Shown here piece by piece: positions 16,622 through 24,963 of a stretch of 64,000 nt of DNA. The notes beneath the pieces were generated by a model that saw only the letters and a program-made list of their open reading frames with translations, did not search any database and was not told the origin of the DNA. Numbering within the stretch: the first letter of the stretch is position 1; each line of letters begins with the position of its first letter. The DNA is from Streptomyces roseus. GTDB lineage: Bacteria > Actinomycetota > Actinomycetes > Streptomycetales > Streptomycetaceae. The stretch lies in assembly GCF_001044425.1 (NCBI RefSeq), contig NZ_LFML01000119.1:24980-88979 (forward strand), given 5' to 3'. A program made the position numbers and the translations under genes.

Positions 16622-17637
16622 GAGTTGGTCAGCGGCAGGCCGGGCGGGTTCACCTCGGAGGCGGTGACGGCCTCGTTGGAGAGGTTCCACGCCTCCAGCA
16701 GCTTCCCGTACTGGCCCTGCTTGATCAGGTGGTTGAGCGTCTCGGCCACCGGCTTCGCCAGTCCGCTGTCCTTCTTCGCGGTCGCGGCGATGAGCCCCTG
16801 GAGCGACTCGCCCGCGCCCGAGAAGGAGCCGGCGCTGCGGGTGGGCGTGCTCGTGCTCGCGGTCTGCGTGATGTGGTATGCGATCGACGGGTTGGGACCG
16901 AAGTAGGCGTCGATCTTCTTGCCGCTGAGCGCGAGGGCGACGCTGTTGGCGTCGGGGAAGTACTTGACCGTGATGTCCTTGCCCTCGGCCTGGAGCTTCT
17001 TCTGCCACTCCAGCAGGATCTTCTCCTGGTTGGTGCCGGCGCTGACCGCGACGGTCCTGCCCGCGAGGTTGCGGTAGTCGCCCCCGAAGTTCCAGGGGCT
17101 GTCCTTGAGGACCTCGAAGGCCAGGTTGTCCTGCCGGTACGAGGCGAACTCGTACTTCTTCTTGCGCTCCTCGGTGACGGTGACGTTGGTGAACGCCACG
17201 TCGACCTTGCCGCTGTCGATGCCGAGGAAGAGGTTCTCCCAGGTGGAGTTCTTCAGCACGGGCTTGAGGCCGAGCGTCGCGGCCACGAGCCGGCCGAGGT
17301 CCGGCTCCGCCCCGGTCAGCGTCTTCTGGTCGGTGCCGACGTACGCCAGGGGCGGGAACCCGGCCGGCAGCGCGCCGACCCCGATGACCAGCTCGCCGCG
17401 GTCGCGGACCTCGGCCGGCAGCTGGGCGCGCAGCGACTCGACGACCGGAGCGCTCAGTTCGGCCTCCTTGGCGGCGCCGTTGGAGGCCGCGCCGACAGTG
17501 ACCTTGCCGGAGGACGCCGCCCCCGTCGCCTCGGCGTCGCCGCCGCACGCGGTCAGGGAGCCGACGAGGGCGACGACGGCGGTCGCGGCGGCGACGCCGC
17601 GGACGAGTCTCGGACGCAGGGAGGACGGGCGCAGCAT
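16618..17637 (-). CDS. ABC transporter substrate-binding lipoprotein (family 3, amino-acid type)
   Basis: Surface lipoprotein of 339 residues that captures the solute for the importer encoded upstream. It has a positively charged start, a hydrophobic stretch and a lipobox LTAC with lipidated Cys31. The mature part has the SBP_bac_3 pattern: RGELVIGVGALPAGFPPLAY, then EPDLGRLVAATLGLKPVLKN, WENLFLGIDSGKVDVAFTNV and TVTEERKKKYEFA. Members bind amino acids, cystine or opines. ATG 17637 is chosen to place the signal peptide correctly; 17 further upstream residues have no signal character. Its 3' end overlaps the GNAT gene start. Confidence 0.9.
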   Translation of the reverse strand: MLRPSSLRPRLVRGVAAATAVVALVGSLTACGGDAEATGAASSGKVTVGAASNGAAKEAELSAPVVESLRAQLPAEVRDRGELVIGVGALPAGFPPLAYVGTDQKTLTGAEPDLGRLVAATLGLKPVLKNSTWENLFLGIDSGKVDVAFTNVTVTEERKKKYEFASYRQDNLAFEVLKDSPWNFGGDYRNLAGRTVAVSAGTNQEKILLEWQKKLQAEGKDITVKYFPDANSVALALSGKKIDAYFGPNPSIAYHITQTASTSTPTRSAGSFSGAGESLQGLIAATAKKDSGLAKPVAETLNHLIKQGQYGKLLEAWNLSNEAVTASEVNPPGLPLTNS

Positions 17638-17700
17638 GATGGTGGTGCCTTTCCGATCAGGGGGAACTGGGGAGACGGGCGTCGGCATGGGGGCGGGGGC

Positions 17701-18492
17701 TCAGAGGACCTTGCTGAGGAACTCGCGGGTGCGGGGGTGCGCGGGACGGTCCAGGACCTGCTCGGGCGGGCCCTGTTCGACGATGCGGCCGTCGTGCAGG
17801 AAGACGATCTCGTCGGCCACCTCGCGGGCGAAGCCGATCTCGTGCGTCACGATGACCAGGGTCGTGCCGCCGGTGGCCAGGTCCTTGATGACCGACAGGA
17901 CCTCGCCCACGAGTTCGGGGTCGAGTGCGGAGGTGGGCTCGTCGAAGAGGATGACCCCGGGCCGCAGCGCGAGCGCCCTCGCGATGGCCACCCGCTGCTG
18001 CTGGCCTCCGGACAGCTGGCGCGGATAGGCGCCGGTCCGGTCGCCGAGCCCGACCCGCTCCAGCAGCTCGCGCGCCAGCGCCTGGGCCTCGGCCCGGCGC
18101 AGACGCCCCGTGGCCACCGGGGCGGCCGCGACGTTGTCGAGCACCGTGAGGTGCGGGAACAGGTTGAAGTTCTGGAAGACGAAGCCGATCCGGCCGCGCT
18201 GCGCGAGGATCGCTCGCTCGCTGAGCTCCTTGAGCCGGGCCCCCTGCCGCTGCACGCCGATCAACTCGCCGCCCACGCTGACGTACCCGGCCTCGGGCTT
18301 CTCCAGGTGGTTCACGACCCGCAGCAGCGTGGACTTGCCGGAGCCCGAGCGGCCCAGGACCACGGTGACCGTGCCCGGCCGTACCGTCAGGCTCACCCCG
18401 TCCAGGACCCGGCGGCCGGCGAACCACTTGTGCACGTCGTGTACCTCGACCGCGGCGGGTGCCGGTGCCGTCGGTGCCGTCGCGCCGGTCAT
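17701..18492 (-). CDS. ABC transporter ATP-binding protein (amino-acid type)
   Basis: ATPase of 263 residues for a polar-amino-acid importer. Walker A GRSGSGKST, Q-loop VFQNFNLFPHLTVLDNV, signature LSGGQQQRVAIARAL, Walker B VILFDEPTSALDPE and the H-loop VTHE are all present. The F-NFNLFPHLT Q-loop wording is typical of GlnQ/TcyC/YxeO-like proteins. It starts at ATG 18492, overlapping the permease stop by four bases (ATGA), so the two are translationally coupled. Gap to the binding-protein gene downstream is 63 bases. Confidence 0.93.
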   Translation of the reverse strand: MTGATAPTAPAPAAVEVHDVHKWFAGRRVLDGVSLTVRPGTVTVVLGRSGSGKSTLLRVVNHLEKPEAGYVSVGGELIGVQRQGARLKELSERAILAQRGRIGFVFQNFNLFPHLTVLDNVAAAPVATGRLRRAEAQALARELLERVGLGDRTGAYPRQLSGGQQQRVAIARALALRPGVILFDEPTSALDPELVGEVLSVIKDLATGGTTLVIVTHEIGFAREVADEIVFLHDGRIVEQGPPEQVLDRPAHPRTREFLSKVL

Positions 18493-19517
18493 CGCGCCGC
18501 CTCCTTCCGGTAGCGGCCCCGCAGCTCCTCCAGGCCCGCCCGGGCCCGCCGCAGGGGAGTGGGCGGAAGGCTGCGCAGGGCGCCGCGGGCGCAGTACCGC
18601 TCGACGTGGTACTGCACGGCCGAGAGGACGCTGGTGAGGATCACGTACCAGACGGTCGCCACCAGCAGCAGCGGGACCACGTCGCCGGGGTAGGTGCTGC
18701 CCAGGCCCTGGACCGTGCCGAACAGGTCCAGCAGGGACACGTAGAAGACCAGCGAGGTGGCCTTGACCAGGCCGATCAGCAGGTTGACGTAGGCCGGCAC
18801 GATCGCGCGCAGGGCCTGCGGGAAGACGATGCGGGTGAACTGGTAGCGCCGGGGCAGGCCCAGCGCGGCCGCCGCCTCGTGCTGTCCCTGGTCGACGGAG
18901 AGGAGCCCGGCCCGGACGACCTCGGCCGCGTACGCCGCCTCGACCACGCTCAGTCCGACGACCGCCACGATCGTGTCGGTGGCCAGCCGGGACTCGTCGA
19001 AGCTGAAGAAGGCGGGGCCGAAGGGCACCCCGATGCTCAGCGTCGGATAGAGCGCGCTGAGGTTGTTGAGGAAGAGCAGGACGACGATCAGCGGGACCGA
19101 GCGCAGCAGCCACACGTACGTCCAGCTCACCGAGCGCAGGACCGGGTTGCCGGAGAGCCGCCCGAGGGCCAGCAGCACGCCGCCCGCCAGCCCGAGGAGC
19201 GCGCTGTACGCCGCCACCTGGAGCGTGATCCACATCCCTTCCAGCACGACCGGCCGCAGGAACCAGTACGCGAACCGGTCCCACTGGTAGAAGGGGTTGG
19301 TCAGCAGCCCGTGGCCGGCCTGGGCGACCAGGACCAGGACGACGGCGCCGGCGATCCACCGGGCGGGGCGGCGCAGCGGGAGCACCCGCTCGGCCGCACC
19401 CGGTGGTTCGGGCGGGCCGGCGGGTGCGGCGCGGACAATCGATTCGCTCAAGGACACGGGAGCAGCTTCGACAAGGCCGAGAATCGATGTCAACGGTCCG
19501 GATATCGATGGCCACAC
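18489..19517 (-). CDS. ABC transporter permease (amino-acid type)
   Basis: Inner-membrane permease of up to 342 residues. It shows the HisM/GlnP-family pattern: VVLEGMWITLQVAAYSALLG, RSVPLIVVLLFLNNLSALYP, the EAA-like loop around EVVRAGLLSVDQGQHEAAAALGLPRR, and a C-terminal helix followed by the YHVERYCARGALR tail. An N-terminal cytoplasmic stretch of about 50 residues precedes the first helix. The start is uncertain: GTG 19517 gives the longest form and GTG 19457 is also possible; neither has a strong ribosome-binding site. It is the first gene of the importer-GNAT group. Confidence 0.88.
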   Translation of the reverse strand: MWPSISGPLTSILGLVEAAPVSLSESIVRAAPAGPPEPPGAAERVLPLRRPARWIAGAVVLVLVAQAGHGLLTNPFYQWDRFAYWFLRPVVLEGMWITLQVAAYSALLGLAGGVLLALGRLSGNPVLRSVSWTYVWLLRSVPLIVVLLFLNNLSALYPTLSIGVPFGPAFFSFDESRLATDTIVAVVGLSVVEAAYAAEVVRAGLLSVDQGQHEAAAALGLPRRYQFTRIVFPQALRAIVPAYVNLLIGLVKATSLVFYVSLLDLFGTVQGLGSTYPGDVVPLLLVATVWYVILTSVLSAVQYHVERYCARGALRSLPPTPLRRARAGLEELRGRYRKEAAR

Positions 19518-19585
19518 AAACGCGTCCGCTTTTCATGCCCCGTACACAAAACGCCTGCGGTGGAAATGAAAAGGGGGACCTGCGT

Positions 19586-20695
19586 TCACAGCCAGGGAAT
19601 CTCGTCGGCGCCGTAGCGGTAGGCGCGGAAGACCGAGTTCTGCGCCCCGGCCGAGGACTCCAGGCCGACGCCGTCACCGAAGGAGCGGAACTGCGGGACC
19701 ACGAACTCCCACACCACCTCCCGGTCGGGCGTCACCTCGAAGAGCCGCCCGAAGGAGCCCTCGGCGATGAAGGTGTTCCCGTTGGGCAGGCGCTGCGCGC
19801 TGGACATGTAGGGGCTGTAGAAGTTCTGCGGCGGGTTGTCCTCGTACGACCACACCTCCTCGCCCGTGCGCGGGTCGAGCTCCAGCACCCGGGAGTACGG
19901 CACGGAGGTGGTGTCGCGGTAGGTGCCGTTGTCGAAGACCAGGACCGTGCCGCCGGACAGCTCGTGCGGGTGGTGCTGCTGCGCCAGTACGTCGGGGCCG
20001 ATCAGCCACTGCACCGACCCGTCGGTGCGGTCGATGGACACGGTCGTCGAGGCGCTGCGGAAGCCCACCACGACCGAGCCGTCGGCCCGCTCGTTGACCG
20101 TGTTGGCCATCGGCCAGTGGTTCCTGGCGAAGTGGGGGTTCAGCACGACCCGCTCCGGGTCCAGGTGCTCGATCGCTGCCCAGCGCCACACCACCTCTCC
20201 CTCCCAGGTCAGCTCATAGACGACGTCCCCGTAGACCACCCCGCCGGGAGCCTCCGAGCCGGGGATGCCGCCGCGGATCCGGGCCGCGTCGGCCGGGGCG
20301 AGGGGCTCGACGACGGCGATGAGCAGGTTGCCGTTGCGCAGCACGGTGGCGTCGTGGTGGTGGAAGGGGTGCCGGGCCTCGCGCAGCACCGTGGAGTCCG
20401 GGGCCAGTTCCTGGAAGATGCCGCCGTGGTAGACGTCCCAGATGGGGAAGAGGGTGGGGCCGCTCGTGTCCTTCGCCGCGTAGAAGAGGTTGCCGTTCGG
20501 CAGGATCTGTGCCTGACGGCCGGGCGGGTGGGGGGAGTTCCAGGTGTGGGCGGTACGGCCCTCGATGTCGACGAGGTGGATCTCCCCGGCGCTGGTGATC
20601 GGGGTGTAGAGCGTGTAGCCGCCGTGGCTGCGCTCGGGATCGTGGGCGATCAGGCCGACGCCACGGCGGCGCAGGGTGTTCTGGTCGACGGTCAT
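19586..20695 (-). CDS. Arylsulfotransferase (ASST)-family protein
   Basis: Predicted six-bladed beta-propeller of 369 residues in the aryl-sulfate sulfotransferase family, which moves sulfuryl groups between phenolic compounds or binds aryl sulfates. Repeated blade motifs are evident: HLVDIEGRTAHTWNSPHPPG, AQILPNGNLFYAAKD, DATVLRNGNLLIAVV, WPMANTVNERADGSVVVGFR, HPHELSGGTVLVFDNGTY and AQRLPNGNTFIAEGSFGRLF. HFARNHWPM and QHHPHEL contribute histidines of the active-site type. No signal peptide is seen, so it is cytoplasmic here, unlike periplasmic E. coli-type ASST. It sits between two sulfur-type ABC transporters, in line with a role in organosulfur metabolism. Start 20695 follows GAGGAGATCCCC. 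Confidence 0.82.
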   Translation of the reverse strand: MTVDQNTLRRRGVGLIAHDPERSHGGYTLYTPITSAGEIHLVDIEGRTAHTWNSPHPPGRQAQILPNGNLFYAAKDTSGPTLFPIWDVYHGGIFQELAPDSTVLREARHPFHHHDATVLRNGNLLIAVVEPLAPADAARIRGGIPGSEAPGGVVYGDVVYELTWEGEVVWRWAAIEHLDPERVVLNPHFARNHWPMANTVNERADGSVVVGFRSASTTVSIDRTDGSVQWLIGPDVLAQQHHPHELSGGTVLVFDNGTYRDTTSVPYSRVLELDPRTGEEVWSYEDNPPQNFYSPYMSSAQRLPNGNTFIAEGSFGRLFEVTPDREVVWEFVVPQFRSFGDGVGLESSAGAQNSVFRAYRYGADEIPWL

Positions 20696-20728
20696 GGGGA
20701 TCTCCTCAAGGGGAAGGGGCGGAGCGGG

Positions 20729-21733
20729 TCAGCGGATGGTCACGGCGGCCGGGTCGGCGGCCGTCAGCGGGGCGGGGTCCAGGTGGCCGCGGATCACGGC
20801 GCCGTCGGCGGCGCCGGGCAGCTTCTGGGCGTCCTTGGCCCAGGCGGCCTCCTGTGTCAGCTCGGCGAGCAACTCGGGGGAGAGGGACGCGCCGTAGGCG
20901 TAGCGGGGCTGGAAGGCGTCCACGTAGGAGGCCTGCAGGGCCCCTTTGGACTGGCCGAGCACGGCCCGGCGCCCACCGGCCGGGTCCGCGGCGAGCTCGC
21001 GCTGGGACCGCAGGATGGTGCGGACCACCGCGGCGGTGGTCTTCTCGTCCGCCGACGGGCCCGCGATCAGGAGGGTTCTCGCGGTGTAGCCGGTGAAGGC
21101 CACCTCCGCGTACCGCTCGCCGAGCGCGGTGCGCGCCGCGTCGTAGAAGCTGGGGAAGGTGACGCCGGCGTCGATGTCGCCGCGGGCCAGGGCCGGGGTC
21201 ACCTGGTTCGGAGCGAGGTTCACCACGGTCACCTCGCCCGCCGACAGGCCGGCCGAGGCCAGCATGCGCGACAGCGCGTACTCCACGTTCGTGCCCTGCG
21301 GGACCCCGACCTTGCGGCCCTTCAGCGCGGCGAAGCCGGTGACGCCCCGGTCGGTGCGGGTGAGCAGCCGCCAGTCGGTGAACCGGGACAGGTCGGCGAC
21401 GATCCGCAGCTCGCGGCCGCCGAGCGCGGCCGTCACCGCGGGCAGGTCGCCCACGACCCCGAGCTGCGCCTGGCCGCCGAGCACCGCGTTGAGCGCGTCG
21501 CGGCCGGTGGGCTGGGTGGTGACGGAGGCGGCTATGTCCTCGGCGGCCCACAGGCCGCGCTCCTGCGCGAGGTAGACGGGTGCGCCGCCGAGTTGGTCGC
21601 TGGCGGCGATGGTGACGGACGGGCGTCCGCCGCCGGCGGCGGTCCGGGCGGCGGATCCGTCGGAGCAGGCCGTCGTGACGGCGGCGAGCAGGGCGGCCAG
21701 GAGTACGGCGGCCACCGCGCGGGGTCTGGACAT
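20729..21733 (-). CDS. ABC transporter substrate-binding lipoprotein (sulfonate/SsuA-like)
   Basis: Lipoprotein of 334 residues with signal MSRPRAVAAVLLAALLAAVT and lipidated Cys23. The mature domain has the NMT1/SsuA fold: VTIAASDQLGGAPVYLAQER, DALNAVLGGQAQLGVVGDLP, LKGRKVGVPQGTNVEYALSR and VTPALARGDIDAGVTFPSFY. Such proteins deliver aliphatic sulfonates, taurine or related anions to the SsuBC-type transporter; the ATPase and permease lie immediately upstream (21778-23279). Start ATG 21733. The gene is separated from the ASST-like gene by 33 bases, so the two are probably co-transcribed. Confidence 0.88.
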   Translation of the reverse strand: MSRPRAVAAVLLAALLAAVTTACSDGSAARTAAGGGRPSVTIAASDQLGGAPVYLAQERGLWAAEDIAASVTTQPTGRDALNAVLGGQAQLGVVGDLPAVTAALGGRELRIVADLSRFTDWRLLTRTDRGVTGFAALKGRKVGVPQGTNVEYALSRMLASAGLSAGEVTVVNLAPNQVTPALARGDIDAGVTFPSFYDAARTALGERYAEVAFTGYTARTLLIAGPSADEKTTAAVVRTILRSQRELAADPAGGRRAVLGQSKGALQASYVDAFQPRYAYGASLSPELLAELTQEAAWAKDAQKLPGAADGAVIRGHLDPAPLTAADPAAVTIR

Positions 21734-21777
21734 GGGGGAGCGGTCCTTCCGGGAGGGGGGGGCGGGTGAGCGGAGGC

Positions 21778-22503
21778 TCATCCGGTGGGCAGGGCGTGGA
21801 GGTGGCGGGCGATCAGGGACCGCAGGTCGGGGTCCGGCGGCCCGTCGGGCACGGGGTGGTCGGCCAGTACCCGGCCGGGGGTCCCGCCGAGGACGACGAC
21901 GCGCTGGGCGAGGGCCAGGGCCTCGTCGATGTCGTGCGTGACGAACAGCACGGTGGTGCCGCGGCGCTGCCACAGCTCCCGCAGCAGGGTCTGCATCCGG
22001 CTCCGGGTGAGCGTGTCGAGGGCCCCGAACGGCTCGTCCAGCAGGAGGACTTCGGGTTCGGCCGCCAGGGCGCGGGCCAGGGCGACGCGCTGCTGCATGC
22101 CGCCGGACAGCTGGGCCGGATACTTCTCGGCACCCTCCGCCAGGCCGACCTCGGCGAGCGCGGCCAGCGCCCGCCGGCGGCGCTCCGCGCGGGGCAGGCC
22201 GAGCCGCTTGAGCGCGAACTCCACATTGCCGCGGGCCGTGCGCCAGGGGAACAGGGCGTAGTGCTGGAAGACGACGCCCCGGTCCGGACCCGGTCCGGTC
22301 ACGGGACCGGCGCCGGCCGTCACCCGGCCGCCGGCCGGCGACACGAACCCGGCCACCGCCCCTAGGACGGTGGACTTGCCGCAGCCGCTGGGGCCCAGCA
22401 GGGCAGTGAACGATCCAGCGGGCAGGTCCAGTTCGACGGGGTCCAGCACGCGCGTGCGCCCGTACGCGACGGACACGCCCTCCAGCAGTACCCGCTTGCT
22501 CAT
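21778..22503 (-). CDS. ABC transporter ATP-binding protein (SsuB/TauB-like)
   Basis: ATPase of 241 residues. Walker A GPSGCGKST, Q-loop VVFQHYALFPWRTARGNVEF, signature LSGGMQQRVALARAL, Walker B VLLLDEPFGALDTLTR and H-loop FVTHDIDEAL are diagnostic of the sulfonate/nitrate/taurine ATPase group. ATG 22503 overlaps the permease stop by four bases (ATGA). A small gap of 44 bases separates it from the binding-protein gene. Together with 20729 and 22500 it forms a complete importer. Confidence 0.93.
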   Translation of the reverse strand: MSKRVLLEGVSVAYGRTRVLDPVELDLPAGSFTALLGPSGCGKSTVLGAVAGFVSPAGGRVTAGAGPVTGPGPDRGVVFQHYALFPWRTARGNVEFALKRLGLPRAERRRRALAALAEVGLAEGAEKYPAQLSGGMQQRVALARALAAEPEVLLLDEPFGALDTLTRSRMQTLLRELWQRRGTTVLFVTHDIDEALALAQRVVVLGGTPGRVLADHPVPDGPPDPDLRSLIARHLHALPTG

Positions 22504-23279
22504 GACGCGCCCCAGTGCACGAACCGGCGGCCGATCGCGGCCAGCACCAGGTCCACGGCCACACCGAGCAGTCCGAGTACGAGCAGGCCGGCGAACATCC
22601 GGTCCACGCGCAGGAACTGTCCGTCCACCTGCAGCCGGTACGCCAACCCGCTGTCCGCACCGCCCAGTTCGGCCGCCACCAAGGCGAGCAGCGCGACGGA
22701 GGCGCCGTAGCGCAGCGCCGCCAGCAGGGCCGGGGCGGCGGCGGGCAGGAGCACCTCGGTGAACCGCCGGTGCAGCGGCGCCCCCAGCGTGCGGGCCGCC
22801 CGCAGGTGGGAGACGGGCACCCGCGAGACCCCGTCGTGTACGTACAGCCAGACCGCGAGCAGTACGGCGTACGCGATGAGCAGGCGTTTTGCGGTCTCGC
22901 CGATCCCGAACCAGGCCGTCGCCAGCGGCACCAGGGCGATCGCCGGGATGGGCCGGAGGAAGGAGACGAGCGGTGTGACGGCGGCGGACAGCCTCGGCAG
23001 GTAGCCGGTGGCGAAGCCGAGCGCGCTTCCGAGCAGGGCGCCGAGCGCGAAGCCCTGCCCCGCGCGGGTCAGGCTGGCGACGACGTCGGAGGCGAGCAGA
23101 CCGCTGCGCGCGCCGGCGGCGAGGGCGGAGGCGGTCTCGACGGGCGTCGGCAGCAGACCTGGAGCCACCGCGCCGGACCAGGCGGTCAGGGACCACAGGG
23201 CGAGCACCGCGCCGGCCGCGCCGAGGGCGGGGCCCAGCCGGCCGCGGGCCCGGCCTGCCGGTGAGGGGGTGGAGTGCAC
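22500..23279 (-). CDS. ABC transporter permease (SsuC/TauC-like)
   Basis: Inner-membrane permease of 259 residues with about six helices. PGLLPTPVETASALAA near the N-terminus, FLRPIPAIALVPLATAWFGI and GETAKRLLIAYAVLLAVWL form the typical SsuC core, and the ATPase-contact (EAA) loop is RAARTLGAPLHRRFTEVLLP. The GTG start at 23279 has AGGAG seven bases upstream. It is the first gene of the minus-strand island and starts 30 bases from a 33-bp palindrome that lies ahead of the divergent XRE-cupin gene, so this operon is probably controlled by that regulator. Confidence 0.92.
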   Translation of the reverse strand: MHSTPSPAGRARGRLGPALGAAGAVLALWSLTAWSGAVAPGLLPTPVETASALAAGARSGLLASDVVASLTRAGQGFALGALLGSALGFATGYLPRLSAAVTPLVSFLRPIPAIALVPLATAWFGIGETAKRLLIAYAVLLAVWLYVHDGVSRVPVSHLRAARTLGAPLHRRFTEVLLPAAAPALLAALRYGASVALLALVAAELGGADSGLAYRLQVDGQFLRVDRMFAGLLVLGLLGVAVDLVLAAIGRRFVHWGAS

Positions 23280-23308
23280 GGGTCGGCTCCTCGTTCGTTC
23301 GAGCGGTT

Positions 23309-23341
23309 CATAAGTGAGGTCAATAATTGACCACGCTTATG
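23309..23341. promoter_or_regulatory. 33-bp palindromic operator of the sulfur island
   Basis: Left arm CATAAGTGAGGTCAAT (23309-23324), centre A, right arm ATTGACCACGCTTATG (23326-23341); 14 of 16 positions pair. TTGACC, a -35-like hexamer, occurs on both strands inside it, so it can overlap both divergent promoters. It lies between the SsuC-like start (23279) and the XRE-cupin regulator (23417). The dyad length fits a dimeric or tetrameric HTH protein. Confidence 0.75.
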
Positions 23342-23416
23342 AATGGCGTGTTTCAGCAGTGCGAAACGTTCCGGGACCCGCCGGCCCGCAATCCGGCATG
23401 CGGTACGTTCACCAGC

Positions 23417-23986
23417 GTGTCTCGCCCCGAACCCACACCCGAAGCGATCGAGGTCGGACGGGTGATACGCGCCTGCCGCAAGCAGCGCGGAGTCTCCATG
23501 GCCGTTCTCGCCACCCGCTCGGGCCTCTCCCAGCCCTTCCTCAGCCAGCTCGAACGCGGGCTCGCCACGCCCAGCCTCAGCTCGATCTACCGGATCGCCG
23601 AGGCCCTGGACGTCACCCCGGGCACCTTCCTCAGGCCCCCGGGCCGCCCCGGTGCGGTCAGCCACGAGGCCGACCCGCAGGTGATCCGGGTGGACGAGGG
23701 CGCCGGACAGGTCGCGCACGTCCTGATCCCCGGCGCGCGCAGCGCGGTGATGGAGGCGTACGAGCACCACTTCGAGCCGGGGCGAGGGGAACGCGGCTGG
23801 TTCGAGCACCCGGGAGAGGACTTCCTCTACGTCCTGGAGGGTGAGATCGTCCTGGAGGTCGAGGGGGAGGAGCCGCTGACCCTACGCGCGGGCCAGAGCG
23901 CCCACCACCGCGGCGAACTCCCGCACCGCTGCCGCCTGTCGGGCTCCGTGTCGGCCCGTACCCTGCTGGTCATCGCCAACGCCTGA
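23417..23986 (+). CDS. XRE-family regulator with C-terminal cupin domain
   Basis: Regulator of 189 residues with an N-terminal Cro/XRE helix-turn-helix (SMAVLATRSGLSQPFLSQLE and RGLATPSLSSIYRIAEALDV) and a C-terminal cupin barrel (EHPGEDFLYVLEGEIVLEVE, LRAGQSAHHRGELPHRCRLS). This architecture is that of SutR/PuuR-like repressors, several of which control sulfur or amine utilisation. GTG 23417 is preferred because homology begins there and because starts at 23327 or 23339 would lie inside the 33-bp operator. No ribosome-binding site is obvious, so the mRNA may be near-leaderless. It is divergent from the sulfonate transporter and is likely its regulator. Confidence 0.85.
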   Translation: MSRPEPTPEAIEVGRVIRACRKQRGVSMAVLATRSGLSQPFLSQLERGLATPSLSSIYRIAEALDVTPGTFLRPPGRPGAVSHEADPQVIRVDEGAGQVAHVLIPGARSAVMEAYEHHFEPGRGERGWFEHPGEDFLYVLEGEIVLEVEGEEPLTLRAGQSAHHRGELPHRCRLSGSVSARTLLVIANA

Positions 23987-23997
23987 CCCGGCACGCC

Positions 23998-24885
23998 CTA
24001 CGTGCGGGGGGTGTCGTCGGCCCGGAGGGCGGTGCGGACACCCGTGATGACCACGGCGATCAGGCAGAGGGCGATGATCGTCTCGGCCCACAGGAAGGCG
24101 AACCAGTCCAGGACGCAGCCGATCGGAGGCGTGCCGGGGGCCGTGTTGCGGAACGCCGCCAGGGCGAAGAGGGTTGCGGCCATCCAGGAGAGGGCCGGCC
24201 AGACCAGGCCCTCGCCGCGGGTGGTCAGGTACCAGGCTCCGATGAGCACGGCCGCCGCCAGCGCCCACATCACGCCCATCATGAAGACCGCGAAGACGAC
24301 CAGGCTGCCCGACCGGGTCAGCTCCAGTGCCACGGCGGCGTCCTGCGGGTGGGGACCGGGCGTCGCGGAGACGGAGAAGAGCGTGTCGTTGTTGGAGAAC
24401 AGCAGCCGTACCGGCACCGGCTTGCCGTCCAGCAGCGCCCGGAACCCGATGCCGGTCTCGTAACTGTCGAACGGGTAGTCGCTGACCGATCCGCCCGTCA
24501 TCGCGACCACTACGTCCTTGGTCGCGAGCCGCTCGTGCGCCTTGAACTCCAGATTGCCGAGGGTCGCCGCCGAGGTCTGGAGGCTGAGGTCGCCCGCCGG
24601 GGCGCTCTGCTCCTCTTCGCCGAGGGTCCCGAGCGGGGTGACCCGGACCCGCAGCAGCAGCTCTCTGGCCGCCGCGTCGACCCGCTGGACGGTGGCCTCC
24701 ACGTCCAACCTGTCGGCGGCCGTGGATCCGGCCGTGTCGACCGTATCGACGGCCTGCCGTTCGGTGAACTGGAGCCACGAGCCCACGGCCACCGCCACCA
24801 CGATCAGAATCGCGATGGGGAGCAGGACCGGCAGGAGCGAGGCCCCGGAGCGGCCCTGGCGAGGGGGGAGCGAGGGTGCGGCCAT
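23998..24885 (-). CDS. DUF4436-family membrane protein
   Basis: Predicted membrane protein of 295 residues, function unknown. It has one N-terminal helix (LLPVLLPIAILIVVAVAVGS), an extracytoplasmic domain of about 150 residues and three or four C-terminal helices. The ending APGTPPIGCVLDWFAFLWAE is characteristic of DUF4436 proteins of actinobacteria. ATG 24885 has GGAG five bases upstream, chosen over a start at 24963 that adds charged non-homologous residues. It is convergent with the XRE-cupin gene, the stops being 12 bases apart, so it is probably not part of the sulfur island. Confidence 0.8.
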   Translation of the reverse strand: MAAPSLPPRQGRSGASLLPVLLPIAILIVVAVAVGSWLQFTERQAVDTVDTAGSTAADRLDVEATVQRVDAAARELLLRVRVTPLGTLGEEEQSAPAGDLSLQTSAATLGNLEFKAHERLATKDVVVAMTGGSVSDYPFDSYETGIGFRALLDGKPVPVRLLFSNNDTLFSVSATPGPHPQDAAVALELTRSGSLVVFAVFMMGVMWALAAAVLIGAWYLTTRGEGLVWPALSWMAATLFALAAFRNTAPGTPPIGCVLDWFAFLWAETIIALCLIAVVITGVRTALRADDTPRT

Positions 24886-24963
24886 GGTGACTCCGACGGG
24901 GAGGGAAGGGCGGCGGCTCTTCGTAGCGCGATCCTCGTCGACCGGGGCGACGAAGCGCCGCAT

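Noticed and set aside
19430..19550. Cysteine-rich frame upstream of the amino-acid-type permease as a sulfur-attenuation leader peptide
   Set aside because: It contains several Cys codons, but it has no short closed frame ending in the usual Cys-Arg pattern and it overlaps the permease N-terminus.
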